This document shows, one piece after another, positions 1-7,513 of a stretch of 29,911 bases of DNA. The DNA lies in the NCBI GenBank assembly GCA_964410065.1, contig CAYPFO010000043.1, forward strand, positions 1-29,911, in the 5' to 3' direction. The translations under genes were made by a program, and so were the position numbers. The notes under the pieces were generated by a model. It did no database searches and had not been told where the DNA came from. It saw only the letters and a program-made list of their open reading frames with translations. The DNA comes from Serpens sp964410065 (GTDB lineage: Bacteria; Pseudomonadota; Gammaproteobacteria; Pseudomonadales; Pseudomonadaceae). Within the stretch, counting starts at the first letter, position 1. The number at the start of each line of letters is the position of its first letter.

Positions 1-1171
1 AGTTCAGCGTCCAGTTGAAGGACGGGCTGTTGTTGTACACCAGCTTGGCGTTCGGGATGACGTCGCGGATGCGGTCAACCATGGCCTTGATCTGGCCCAC
101 GTGCGGCTTCTCGGTTTCGATCCACAGCAGGTCTGCGCCGTTTTGCAGCGAGGTGATGCAGTCGAGTACGCAGCGATCTTCACCGGTGCCAGCACGGAAC
201 TGGAACAGGTTGGACGGCAGGCGCTTGGGACGCAGCAGCTTGCCACCACGGTTAAGGATAACGTCGCCATTGCCCAGTTCGGCAGGGGTGACTTCTTCGC
301 AGTCCAGGAACGAGTTGTACAAGTCACCCAGGTCGCCCGGTTCTTTGGTCACGGCGATTTGCTTGGTCAGGCCAGCACCCAGAGAGTCGGTACGAGCGAC
401 GATCACGCCGTTGTCGATACCCAGCTCCAGGAATGCATAGCGGACGGCAGCGATCTTGGCGAGGAAGTCGGCGTGGGGCACGGTAACCTTGCCGTCCTGG
501 TGGCCGCACTGCTTCTCATCGGACACCTGGTTCTCGATCTGGATGCAGCAAGCACCGGCTTCGATCATTTTCTTAGCCAGCAGGTAGGTGGCTTCCGGGT
601 TGCCAAAACCGGCGTCGATGTCGGCAATGATCGGTACGATGTGGGTTTCGTAGTTGTCGATCTGGTTCTGGATGTCGGCAGCCTTGGCCTTGTCGCCGGC
701 TTCGCGGGCTTCGTCCAGGGCAGTGAACAGTAGATCCAATTCGCGGGAATCAGCTTGGCGCAAGAAGGTGTACAGCTCTTCGATCAGGCCGGAGACGGCT
801 GTTTTCTCGTGCATGGACTGGTCGGGCAGCGGGCCGAAGTCGGAACGCAGCGCGGCAACCATCCAGCCGGACAGGTACAGATACTTCTTGTTGGTGGTCT
901 TCAGGTGCTTCTTGATGGAGATCAGTTTCTGCTGACCGATGAAGCCGTGCCAGCAACCCAGCGACTGGGTGTAAACGGAAGAGTCGGCGTCGTACTCGGC
1001 CATGTCCTTGCGCATGATGTCGGCGGTGTACTGTGCGATTTCCAGACCGGTCTTGAAACGGTTCTGAGCGCGCATACGGGCGACCGATTCCGGGTTGATG
1101 GCGCTCCAGCTGTTGCCGTACTGCTCTTTCAGGGCGGCGATAGCCTTGATGTCGTTCTGATAAGCGGACAT
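1..1171 (-). CDS. aceA: Isocitrate lyase, 3' end cut by window start
   Basis: Isocitrate lyase cleaves isocitrate to glyoxylate and succinate, the first step of the cytosolic glyoxylate shunt. About 390 N-terminal residues are visible, starting MSAYQNDIKAIAALKEQYG; the C-terminus lies outside the window. The catalytic-cysteine motif reads KQCGH (residues 220-224, Cys222), where many family members have KKCGH. The N-terminal region and this variant fit the long (about 530-residue) isocitrate lyase typical of Pseudomonas. The start is the ATG at 1171, preceded by an AAAGGA ribosome-binding site about 7 nt upstream. The gene is monocistronic as far as seen, with a leader of roughly 360 nt if the promoter proposed near 1535-1563 is right. 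Identification is firm. Confidence 0.96.
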   Translation of the reverse strand, partial: MSAYQNDIKAIAALKEQYGNSWSAINPESVARMRAQNRFKTGLEIAQYTADIMRKDMAEYDADSSVYTQSLGCWHGFIGQQKLISIKKHLKTTNKKYLYLSGWMVAALRSDFGPLPDQSMHEKTAVSGLIEELYTFLRQADSRELDLLFTALDEAREAGDKAKAADIQNQIDNYETHIVPIIADIDAGFGNPEATYLLAKKMIEAGACCIQIENQVSDEKQCGHQDGKVTVPHADFLAKIAAVRYAFLELGIDNGVIVARTDSLGAGLTKQIAVTKEPGDLGDLYNSFLDCEEVTPAELGNGDVILNRGGKLLRPKRLPSNLFQFRAGTGEDRCVLDCITSLQNGADLLWIETEKPHVGQIKAMVDRIRDVIPNAKLVYNNSPSFNWTLN

Positions 1172-1527
1172 GGTCAATCCTTTCAAACAAGATATTGATT
1201 TGATTACGTACCGACTTTCCCGACTGACAAACCTATCTGTTGAAGGCGTTTGTTGCGGGTGCTGCCGCTGGAGCGCAGAGATGGCGACTGGGGGAGGTAG
1301 ACAAGAGGGATGAAACGAACAACCAAGATCCCGATGTTTCTGCTCGGCACGCACAGGCTTCGCTTGGGTCTTGCGCTGAATCAATCGCTTCCCCGTCCCT
1401 GAGGACGACCTCGTTCCAGTCGCAACCTCGTCGATCGCCCGGTAAGGCTGAATCGGCACTGAACGGCTCGGCTGGTTGGCTTGAGCGCGCTCAGGAGGCC
1501 CTGTTTAGAGCCTCTGGTTAGCGGGAG
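1172..1527 (-). other. Long aceA leader, no convincing gene
   Basis: No ORF here has a credible start, ribosome-binding site or recognisable product. The stretch contains a perfect 12-bp palindrome, TGAGCGCGCTCA (1482-1493), and next to it a GAGGC/GCCTC stem (1495-1499 with 1510-1514). It also holds two copies of ACCTCGT near 1407-1430. A weak alternative promoter close to aceA may exist: TTGTCA, then CGTAAT 16 nt further on, around 1210-1240 on the minus strand. If transcription starts near 1528, all of this is the aceA 5' untranslated region. Confidence 0.4.
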
Positions 1528-1534
1528 CGGGGGC

Positions 1535-1563
1535 ATCATGCTATGGAATACGGGCTTCGTCAA
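1535..1563 (-). promoter_or_regulatory. Candidate sigma-70 promoter for aceA
   Basis: On the minus strand TTGACG (plus 1558-1563) lies 17 bp from CATGAT (plus 1535-1540). This gives a 5/6 -35 box and a 4/6 -10 box at optimal spacing, pointing toward aceA. The -35 box directly abuts the inverted repeat at 1561-1602, so a bound repressor would cover it. No transcript data were available. Confidence 0.45.
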
Positions 1564-1602
1564 ATGTTTTGTAGTGTTTTTTTTGCGGCACTACATAATT
1601 TG
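1561..1602. promoter_or_regulatory. Inverted repeat, candidate RccR/RpiR-family operator
   Basis: A perfect TGTAGTG (1570-1576) and CACTACA (1589-1595) pair is separated by 12 bp that include eight consecutive T. It is flanked by CAAAT (1561-1565) and ATTTG (1598-1602). The element overlaps the candidate aceA -35 box. From memory, the RpiR-family regulator RccR controls aceA and related genes in Pseudomonas through TGTAGT/ACTACA half-sites with variable spacing. The match to RccR is inference; the palindrome itself is plain in the sequence. Confidence 0.5.
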
Positions 1603-1625
1603 TTCGCAGGCGGCAGGCAAGTGAT

Positions 1626-2375
1626 TTATGGAAGCACATCGACCTTTACGCGCAAGATGAAGTCGTCTGGCGAGCCGGTTGAATGGCGCACAACACTGCC
1701 ACCATGCTGGACTCTGTTGGACTCGGCTGAGCTGCCAATCAAAATCCACTCGCCCAGCTGTCCGCTGACTCGAGTGTCTGCTTGGCGAGTAGTGATGCTC
1801 TCACGGAAACTTTGGTCCCGACTGTCATGCTGGCTGCTGAGCGCAAGGTGCACGGTGTCACCGTTGAGTCTGGCGGTAACATACAGTCCACGGGCCAGTT
1901 CGCGGTGCTGGGTATCGGCATACAGCTCCCCGTAAGGGCCGCTGGAATAGGTGGTGACCGGTATGCTTTGGCCCGTTTGGATAAAGGCGGGGTGGCCCTC
2001 GCTGGCATGGATTTGCCGCACGCCCGCGTTACGGGTCGTGTTGTGGTTGATGATCCGCAGCGGGGCTCGGGAATGATCTGGACTGTTGACCGTGTACGTG
2101 CCGCTCTCGTGGGTGGAGACGCTGATCAGCAGGCGGCGCGCAGGGGCGTCCAACTGTTCGACAAGTTCGCGCAGCTCACGCATTTTTTCCGGTGTGCTGG
2201 TGACGATGAGTTGATTACCGTAGGCGCTAACGTTGCCTTCCCCGTTCAGTACGGCTTGTACTGCCGGAAGCAGGTCCTCGGCAAGACGGTGCTTGAGAGG
2301 TAGCAGCTCCGAGGCGGCCTGAGCAGACAGGCTGGCGCACAGGAACAGGGCGGAAAACAGAGTGCGCAGATTCAT
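1626..2375 (-). CDS. Small secreted secretin-like protein
   Basis: A 249-residue protein from the ATG at 2375, which has AAAGGA about 9 nt upstream. An ORF extension to 2501 has no such support. Residues 1-21 form a signal peptide with a likely cut after AQA. Residues about 25-90 resemble a secretin N-domain (NolW/Secretin_N type): PLKHRLAEDLLPAVQAVL, then YGNQLIVTSTP, then VEQLDAP. The second half looks like a shortened secretin core: GHPAFIQTGQSIPVTTY, GLYVTARLNGDTVHLAL and a final GEWILIGS segment. A full PilQ/GspD secretin is far longer, and no secretion or pilus partner genes lie nearby. It is probably periplasmic or attached to the outer membrane. Its function is unknown; it may be an orphan relic or a small adaptor. 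Confidence 0.8.
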   Translation of the reverse strand: MNLRTLFSALFLCASLSAQAASELLPLKHRLAEDLLPAVQAVLNGEGNVSAYGNQLIVTSTPEKMRELRELVEQLDAPARRLLISVSTHESGTYTVNSPDHSRAPLRIINHNTTRNAGVRQIHASEGHPAFIQTGQSIPVTTYSSGPYGELYADTQHRELARGLYVTARLNGDTVHLALSSQHDSRDQSFRESITTRQADTRVSGQLGEWILIGSSAESNRVQHGGSVVRHSTGSPDDFILRVKVDVLP

Positions 2376-2478
2376 CGTGGGGCGTCCTTTTTCGCGAATG
2401 CCCCTCAGCATACTGCGCGAGCGCAGCCAGGGACAAAGCGAACCTAAGGAGTCCGTGGTACTGACGATGGAAACCGCG

Positions 2479-2495
2479 GGCGGGAAGCCCCCGCC
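2479..2495 (-). terminator. GC hairpin downstream of GNAT gene
   Basis: GGCGGG (2479-2484) pairs with CCCGCC (2490-2495) across a 5-nt loop, just after the GNAT stop codon when read on the minus strand. The U-tract after it is poor (GGTTTCC), so this is at best a weak intrinsic terminator for roxA-GNAT. Confidence 0.35.
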
Positions 2496-2536
2496 GGGCA
2501 ACGTCTGCTGTGCCTGGCGGGATGCTGGCCTGCGAC

Positions 2537-2962
2537 TTATTGGCTCTGACGAACCATGTCGACATGGGGGATGCCGGCTTCGAGAAACTCGTCGCTGACA
2601 ACGGTGAACCCCAGTCGCTCATAGAACGCAGTGGCGTGCACCTGGGCAGTAAGAAACTGTCGCTGCAAGCCGCGTTGCTCAGCTTCGGCAATTACGGCTC
2701 TCATCAGCTCGGCGCCTATGTTCAGGCCGCGCCAATCCTTGAGCACTGCAACCCGACCGATGTGCCCGTCGGTGAGTAGGCGTGCGGTGCCGATCGGGTA
2801 ATCGCCTTCGCAGGCAAGGAAGTGTACGGCGCCCGCATCTTCCGCATCCCACTCCAGTTCTGGGGGTACGGCTTGCTCGGTGATGAATACCGCTTCGCGG
2901 ATGCGCTGCAAGTCAGCGTTATCCCGTTGCCAGTCGGCAAGACGTATGTGGATATTATTCAT
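2537..2962 (-). CDS. GNAT family N-acetyltransferase
   Basis: A 141-residue acyl-CoA-dependent N-acetyltransferase. The acetyl-CoA pyrophosphate-binding motif is RGLNIGAELM at residues 78-87, preceded by the central strand IGRVAVLKDW. The N-terminal VFITEQAVPPELEWD and the C-terminal ATAFYERLGF segments are typical of a single-domain GNAT of the generic acyltransferase group. The substrate cannot be read from sequence. Its ATG lies inside the last codons of roxA (8-bp overlap at 2955-2962), so the two are co-transcribed and probably translationally coupled. That raises the possibility of a ribosomal or translation-related target, but this is inference only. Confidence 0.88.
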   Translation of the reverse strand: MNNIHIRLADWQRDNADLQRIREAVFITEQAVPPELEWDAEDAGAVHFLACEGDYPIGTARLLTDGHIGRVAVLKDWRGLNIGAELMRAVIAEAEQRGLQRQFLTAQVHATAFYERLGFTVVSDEFLEAGIPHVDMVRQSQ

Positions 2963-4121
2963 GGGCGAATTCCAGGCTTCCCTGTTTGATCAGTTCGCAG
3001 AGCAGGTCGCGCCCCTCTTCATCACTCAGCCACGGGGTAAGGTTATCCGCGTGCAGTGCATCCGCTGAGCAGACCAGCTTGAGCAGGTCGCGCAGGTGGG
3101 CGGGCAGCAGGCGGCTCTGGCCGCTGGCGAACAACAACAGGCCTACGTCGATTTCACTCCAGGCCAGCCGAGCGCTGGGGTTGCGAATCAGGACTGCGCC
3201 GTCTTCCAGGTCTGCGAGCAGGTCCTCACTGTTGGTTTCCGGGCCTGCGACGCGTTCAGGGTAGCGCGGCTCGGTCATGAACTGGCCGAACCAGGTCAGC
3301 AGCAGGCGCTCATCGCTCATGTGTTCGGACAGCAGATTTTTCAGTCGAACCAGGGCGTCGCTCTGGATCTGGTAGGGGTCGTCCTGTGGTTCCAGATCGG
3401 CATCGCTGTAGCGCTCTTCGTCCGGAATGAACTGGGCGAGAAAGTCGGTGAAGTGAGTCAGCACTTCGCTAGCGCTTGGTGCGCGAAAGCCTACTGAGTA
3501 GGTCATGCATTCATCTTCGGCGGTGCCGAAATGCGCCAAGCGCGGGGGCAGGTAGAGCATGTCGCCAGGTTCGAGTACCCAGTCCTCGGTGCCTTCGAAT
3601 TCGGCCAGAATCTTCAGGTCTGCGTGATCCAGCAAGGGCGTTTCACTGTCGCACATCTGGCCAATGCGCCAGCGGCGCTTGCCATGCCCTTGCAGTAGAA
3701 AGACGTCGTAGTTGTCGTAATGCGGGCCGACGCCGCCACCTGGGGCGGCGTAGCTGATCATCACGTCATCAATGCGCCAGTTGGGGAGAAAACGAAACTG
3801 TTCGAGCAGTTCGGCGACTTCCGGAACGAACTGGTCGACCGACTGTACCAGCAGGGTCCAATCGCGCTCCGGCAGGTTCTGGTAGGTGTCTTCGGCGAAC
3901 GGGCCGCGTCGCAGTTCCCAAGGATGCTCGCCGTGCTCAAGAACGAGGCGCGACTCGATCTCTTCTTCCAGCGACAGGCCCGCCAGTTCGTCCGGCGAGA
4001 TCGGGTTTTCAAAGTCGGGAATGGCCTGGCGAATCAGCAGGGGTTTTTTCTGCCAGTAATCGCGCAGAAATTCGCGCACGCTCATGCCGCCCAGAAGTTG
4101 AAGTGGTGTATTAGAAGTCAT
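2955..4121 (-). CDS. roxA: Ribosomal protein L16 arginine hydroxylase (cupin)
   Basis: A 388-residue JmjC/cupin Fe(II)- and 2-oxoglutarate-dependent oxygenase of the YcfD/RoxA family, which hydroxylates an arginine of ribosomal protein L16. The iron ligands are visible as HYD (His134, Asp136) and His197 in RLAHFG. The double-stranded beta-helix core spans about residues 95-215. A C-terminal winged-helix-like part with acidic LADLEDGAVLIRN follows, so length and layout match YcfD. The ATG at 4121 follows an AAGG about 10 nt upstream. It lies 78 bp after purB across a strong terminator and leads into the overlapping GNAT gene. A separate promoter for roxA is not obvious. Confidence 0.93.
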   Translation of the reverse strand: MTSNTPLQLLGGMSVREFLRDYWQKKPLLIRQAIPDFENPISPDELAGLSLEEEIESRLVLEHGEHPWELRRGPFAEDTYQNLPERDWTLLVQSVDQFVPEVAELLEQFRFLPNWRIDDVMISYAAPGGGVGPHYDNYDVFLLQGHGKRRWRIGQMCDSETPLLDHADLKILAEFEGTEDWVLEPGDMLYLPPRLAHFGTAEDECMTYSVGFRAPSASEVLTHFTDFLAQFIPDEERYSDADLEPQDDPYQIQSDALVRLKNLLSEHMSDERLLLTWFGQFMTEPRYPERVAGPETNSEDLLADLEDGAVLIRNPSARLAWSEIDVGLLLFASGQSRLLPAHLRDLLKLVCSADALHADNLTPWLSDEEGRDLLCELIKQGSLEFAHE

Positions 4122-4150
4122 GGCTAAGACCTTGCTCTTTCGTAAGAGCT

Positions 4151-4181
4151 AAAAATAAAAACGCCCGGCTGAGCCGGGCGT
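4151..4181 (-). terminator. Intrinsic terminator after purB
   Basis: On the minus strand ACGCCCGGC-TCA-GCCGGGCGT (plus 4161-4181) is followed by TTTTATTTTT (plus 4151-4160). It sits 18 bp past the purB stop and ahead of roxA. A second small stem, GCTCTT/AAGAGC (4134-4149), lies between it and the roxA start. Confidence 0.88.
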
Positions 4182-4198
4182 GGGAGTCATTTCGGCAT

Positions 4199-5569
4199 TC
4201 AGATGCGTTTGGCCTGTGCCACGGCGTTGCCGATGTAGGCGGCCGGGGTCAGCTTGCTCAGTTCAGCCTTGGCTTCGGCAGGGATGTCGAGGCCGTCGAT
4301 AAAAACCTTCAGCGCTTGCGGGCTGATGCCCTTGCCGCGCGTCAGTTCCTTGAGTTTTTCGTAGGCGTTTTCCACGGCATAGCGGCGCATCACGGTTTGC
4401 ACGGGCTCGGCCAGTACTTCCCAGCAGGCGTCCAGGTCTTCAGCGATGCGCTGAGTGTTCAACTCCAGCTTGCTGATGCCCTTGAGGCTGGCCTCGTAGG
4501 CAATGACGCTGTGGGCGAAGCCAACGCCCAGGTTGCGCAGCACGGTGGAGTCGGTCAGGTCGCGTTGCCAGCGGGAAATCGGCAGCTTGCTGGCCAGGTG
4601 CTGGAGCACCGCATTAGCAATTCCCAGGTTGCCTTCCGAGTTCTCGAAGTCGATCGGGTTGACCTTGTGCGGCATGGTCGAGGAACCGATTTCGCCGGCA
4701 ATGGTGCGCTGCTTGAAGTAGCCGAGGGAAATGTAGCCCCAGATATCGCGATCGAAATCGATCAGGATGGTGTTGAACCGCGCGATAGCATCGAACAGCT
4801 CGGCAATGTAGTCGTGCGGCTCGATCTGCGTGGTGTAGGGGTTCCAGCTCAGGCCGAGATCGTTCTCGATGAACTCGCGGGCATTGGCTTCCCAGTCGAT
4901 GTCTGGGTAAGCGCTGAGGTGGGCGTTGTAGTTACCAACGGCGCCATTGATCTTGCCCAGCAGCGGCACGGCTGCAACCTGGGCGATCTGGCGCTCCAGG
5001 CGATAGACCACGTTGGCCAGTTCCTTGCCCAGGGTGGTGGGCGATGCCGGCTGGCCATGGGTGCGCGACAGCATCGGCACGTCGGCGAACTGTACGGCCA
5101 GTGCGCGAATAGCCTCGGTCAGCTGGCGCATCAGCGGCAGCATCACGTTATCGCGGCCTTCACGCAGCATCAGTGCGTGGGACAGGTTGTTGATGTCCTC
5201 GCTGGTGCAGGCGAAGTGGATGAACTCGCTGACAGCGGCCAGCTCGGGGAGCTGCTTGGCTTGTTCCTTGAGCAGGTACTCCACGGCTTTTACGTCGTGG
5301 TTGGTCGTGCGTTCGAACTCCTTGACGCGCTCGGCATGTTCGATCTGGAAGTTTTCAGCCAGTTGGTCGAGCAGCGCGTTGGCGGCGGCGGAGAAGGGTG
5401 CGATTTCCGGAATGCCAGTATGAGCGGCCAGACGCTGCAGCCAGCGTACTTCGACCAGAACACGGCTTTTGATCAGGCCATATTCACTGAAAATGGGGCG
5501 CAGGGCGCTGGTTTTGCCGGCATAGCGGCCATCGACGGGGGAGACCGCAGTGAGCGAAGAAAGCTGCAT
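4199..5569 (-). CDS. purB: Adenylosuccinate lyase
   Basis: PurB acts twice in purine synthesis: it removes fumarate from SAICAR to give AICAR and from adenylosuccinate to give AMP. The 456 residues equal the length of the E. coli enzyme. The catalytic histidine is His171 in SRTHGQPAS. The mobile signature loop GSSTMPHKVNPIDFEN (about residues 295-310) supplies the catalytic serine. The fumarase/aspartase-superfamily fold is complete, including HFACTSEDINNLSHAL at about 118-133. The start ATG at 5569 is conserved (MQLSSLTAVSPVDGRYA). It lies downstream of hflD by 115 bp and is closed by a strong terminator. Confidence 0.97.
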   Translation of the reverse strand: MQLSSLTAVSPVDGRYAGKTSALRPIFSEYGLIKSRVLVEVRWLQRLAAHTGIPEIAPFSAAANALLDQLAENFQIEHAERVKEFERTTNHDVKAVEYLLKEQAKQLPELAAVSEFIHFACTSEDINNLSHALMLREGRDNVMLPLMRQLTEAIRALAVQFADVPMLSRTHGQPASPTTLGKELANVVYRLERQIAQVAAVPLLGKINGAVGNYNAHLSAYPDIDWEANAREFIENDLGLSWNPYTTQIEPHDYIAELFDAIARFNTILIDFDRDIWGYISLGYFKQRTIAGEIGSSTMPHKVNPIDFENSEGNLGIANAVLQHLASKLPISRWQRDLTDSTVLRNLGVGFAHSVIAYEASLKGISKLELNTQRIAEDLDACWEVLAEPVQTVMRRYAVENAYEKLKELTRGKGISPQALKVFIDGLDIPAEAKAELSKLTPAAYIGNAVAQAKRI

Positions 5570-5608
5570 GGTGTTCTCGGGAAGTCGGGGGCGGAAAAAG
5601 GGCGCATA

Positions 5609-5647
5609 TGATACCTGAAAGCACGGGGGATTGGCGGGCAGGTATCA
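5609..5647. promoter_or_regulatory. 8-bp inverted repeat in purB upstream region
   Basis: TGATACCT (5609-5616) and AGGTATCA (5640-5647) form a perfect inverted repeat with a 23-bp spacer, about 40-80 bp upstream of the purB start. Read on the minus strand, the left arm contains TATCAT, a 5/6 match to a -10 box. No good -35 box stands 17 bp away. It could be an operator or simply promoter symmetry. Confidence 0.3.
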
Positions 5648-5684
5648 GGCGCAGTTCGTGTAAAGGTAGTGCGGGGCTGAAAAA

Positions 5685-6314
5685 CTAGGTTTCAGTACCG
5701 CGCAGCAGGGGGTAAAGCTCGTTGAGCAACTTGCGACGACTGAAGACCAGTTGCCAGCGATGACCGCCCAACTGTCGCCACAGGCGCGCCGAGCGAATGC
5801 CAGCGAACAGCAGGGTGCGGATCTTTGCCGCGTTGCTGCTCTGCTGCAGGAAGCGAGTGTCGCCCTGTACCTGGATACGCTGGCGAAAGGTGCTCAGCGT
5901 GTCCTGATACAGCGCGCCAAACGAAGCGATGACATTGTCGTGGCTGATGCCGAAGTGCTGCACTTGTTGATCGATCTGCGCTAGGCGGCTGCCAATGATG
6001 TCCTGCAAGTCCCCGCGTTTATCCAGTTGCCGCTCCAGCGCAAGCATGGCCAGGGTATAGCGCAAGGGGTCGCGTTGCAGGTTGGTGGGCGAACGCTCCA
6101 GGGTACTGGCCAGGGCGCGGTATCCGTCGCGCAAGTACAGATCGTCACCCCCGTACACCGCCAAGGTGTTTTCCGGGTTGCGCACCAGCAGGCTGCCGAC
6201 CATGCAGGCAAGTGCGGGCTCGCTGCTTTGTCCGGTACGTGCAATGCGGTCGACCTGAATGGCGGCATTGAAGACCGCGCTCAGAGCGACCAGCTGCTCT
6301 TGTAGTGGCGTCAT
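5685..6314 (-). CDS. hflD: HflD homologue, peripheral membrane protein
   Basis: A 209-residue all-helical HflD-family protein. In E. coli HflD is a peripheral inner-membrane protein that affects lambda CII activity; its normal role is unclear. Family features include the N-terminal EQLVALSAVFNAAIQVDRIA and the C-terminal IRTLLFAGIRSARLWRQLGG, with no transmembrane segment. Its ATG overlaps the mnmA stop by 4 bp (ATGA at 6311-6314). This gives the mnmA-hflD-purB order known from many gammaproteobacteria. Confidence 0.93.
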   Translation of the reverse strand: MTPLQEQLVALSAVFNAAIQVDRIARTGQSSEPALACMVGSLLVRNPENTLAVYGGDDLYLRDGYRALASTLERSPTNLQRDPLRYTLAMLALERQLDKRGDLQDIIGSRLAQIDQQVQHFGISHDNVIASFGALYQDTLSTFRQRIQVQGDTRFLQQSSNAAKIRTLLFAGIRSARLWRQLGGHRWQLVFSRRKLLNELYPLLRGTET

Positions 6315-7432
6315 GCCGATACTCCATCTCGCGAATGCCAGGGTTCGGCGCTCTCGATCACGCCGCCGCCGAGGCAGACTTCACCGTCGTAAAACACCAC
6401 GGACTGGCCTGGTGTCACAGCGCGTTGCGGTTCGTCGAATGCGACGCGATAGCCCTTGTCGGTGGCGTGCAGGACGCAGGGCTGGTCGCTCTGGCGGTAG
6501 CGCACCTTGGCGGTGAGGCGTTTCGGCGCGCTAAGGTGGATCGGGTTGACCCAGTAGATGTCCGAGGCGAGCAGAGCGCGCGAGAACAGCCAGGGGTGAT
6601 CATTGCCCTGGCCGACAATCAACACGTTGCGCGACAGATCCTTTTCCAGCACGTACCAGGGCTCATCGCCGGCATCCTTGAGTCCGCCGATGCCCAGGCC
6701 CTGGCGCTGGCCGATGGTGTGGTACATCAGGCCGTGATGACGGCCAATGATCTCGCCTTCGGTCGTTTCGATATTGCCGGGCTGGGCAGGGAGGTACTGC
6801 TTGAGAAAATCGCTGAAGCGGCGTTCGCCGATAAAGCAGATGCCGGTAGAGTCCTTCTTCTTTGCCGTAACCAGTCCGTACATTTCGGCGATGGCGCGCA
6901 CCTGGGGCTTTTCCAGCTCGCCCACGGGGAACAGCGTCTTGGCAATTTGTTCACCGCCTACGGCATGCAGGAAGTAGCTCTGGTCCTTGTTCGGGTCCAG
7001 GCCTTTGAGCAGCTCGCTACGCCCCTCGATGTCGCGACGACGTACATAGTGGCCGGTGGCGATCAGCTCGGCACCTAGCGTAAGGGCGTAGTCGAGGAAG
7101 GCTTTGAACTTGATTTCACGGTTACACAGAATGTCGGGATTTGGCGTGCGGCCCGCCTTGTATTCTTCCAGGAAGTGCTCGAACACATTGTCCCAATATT
7201 CCGCGGCAAAATTGGCGGTGTGCAGCTTGATGCCGAGCTTGTCGCACACGGCCTGGGCGTCGGCCAGGTCTTCGCGGGCGGTGCAGTATTCCGTGCCGTC
7301 GTCTTCTTCCCAGTTCTTCATGAACAGGCCTTCGACCTGGTAACCCTGCTCCAGCAGCAGCAAGGCAGATACGGAAGAGTCCACACCGCCGGACATGCCG
7401 ACGATGACGCGAGTAAGAGTTGGATTGGGCAT
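6311..7432 (-). CDS. mnmA: tRNA-specific 2-thiouridylase
   Basis: MnmA activates U34 of tRNA Glu, Gln and Lys with ATP and inserts sulfur delivered by TusE, forming 2-thiouridine. From the ATG at 7432 it has 373 residues. The PP-loop SGGVDSS is at residues 14-20. The two catalytic cysteines are Cys103 (ILCNREIKF) and Cys199 (STGICFIGERRF), matching E. coli Cys102 and Cys199. The reading frame extends upstream to 7504, but the extra residues lack family similarity and a ribosome-binding site. The start at 7432 also lacks a clear Shine-Dalgarno sequence. It overlaps hflD by 4 bp. The matching sulfur relay genes (tusDCBE) are about 20 kb away in this window. Confidence 0.96.
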   Translation of the reverse strand: MPNPTLTRVIVGMSGGVDSSVSALLLLEQGYQVEGLFMKNWEEDDGTEYCTAREDLADAQAVCDKLGIKLHTANFAAEYWDNVFEHFLEEYKAGRTPNPDILCNREIKFKAFLDYALTLGAELIATGHYVRRRDIEGRSELLKGLDPNKDQSYFLHAVGGEQIAKTLFPVGELEKPQVRAIAEMYGLVTAKKKDSTGICFIGERRFSDFLKQYLPAQPGNIETTEGEIIGRHHGLMYHTIGQRQGLGIGGLKDAGDEPWYVLEKDLSRNVLIVGQGNDHPWLFSRALLASDIYWVNPIHLSAPKRLTAKVRYRQSDQPCVLHATDKGYRVAFDEPQRAVTPGQSVVFYDGEVCLGGGVIESAEPWHSRDGVSA

Positions 7433-7513
7433 GGGACCGAAATAGTGACAGCGGAAAGCGGCAATTCTACCAGATAAGAACCGTTGCAAACGCCGTATGG
7501 GCATGCGAGGGGT

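Noticed and set aside
220..511. Altered isocitrate lyase active site (KQCGH in place of KKCGH)
   Set aside because: As I recall, this variant is normal for the long Pseudomonas-type enzyme, so it is not evidence of lost activity.
1240..1563. Short frames on both strands in the aceA leader (93 and 60 residues)
   Set aside because: No ribosome-binding site and no recognisable composition. The minus-strand one would begin upstream of the predicted transcript start.
2376..2501. N-terminal extension of the secretin-like protein
   Set aside because: The downstream ATG at 2375 has a ribosome-binding site and begins a clear signal peptide, which the extension would bury.
4316..5611. A 431-residue plus-strand frame opposite purB
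   Set aside because: Shadow of the purB codon pattern. It has no family features, and purB has all catalytic motifs.
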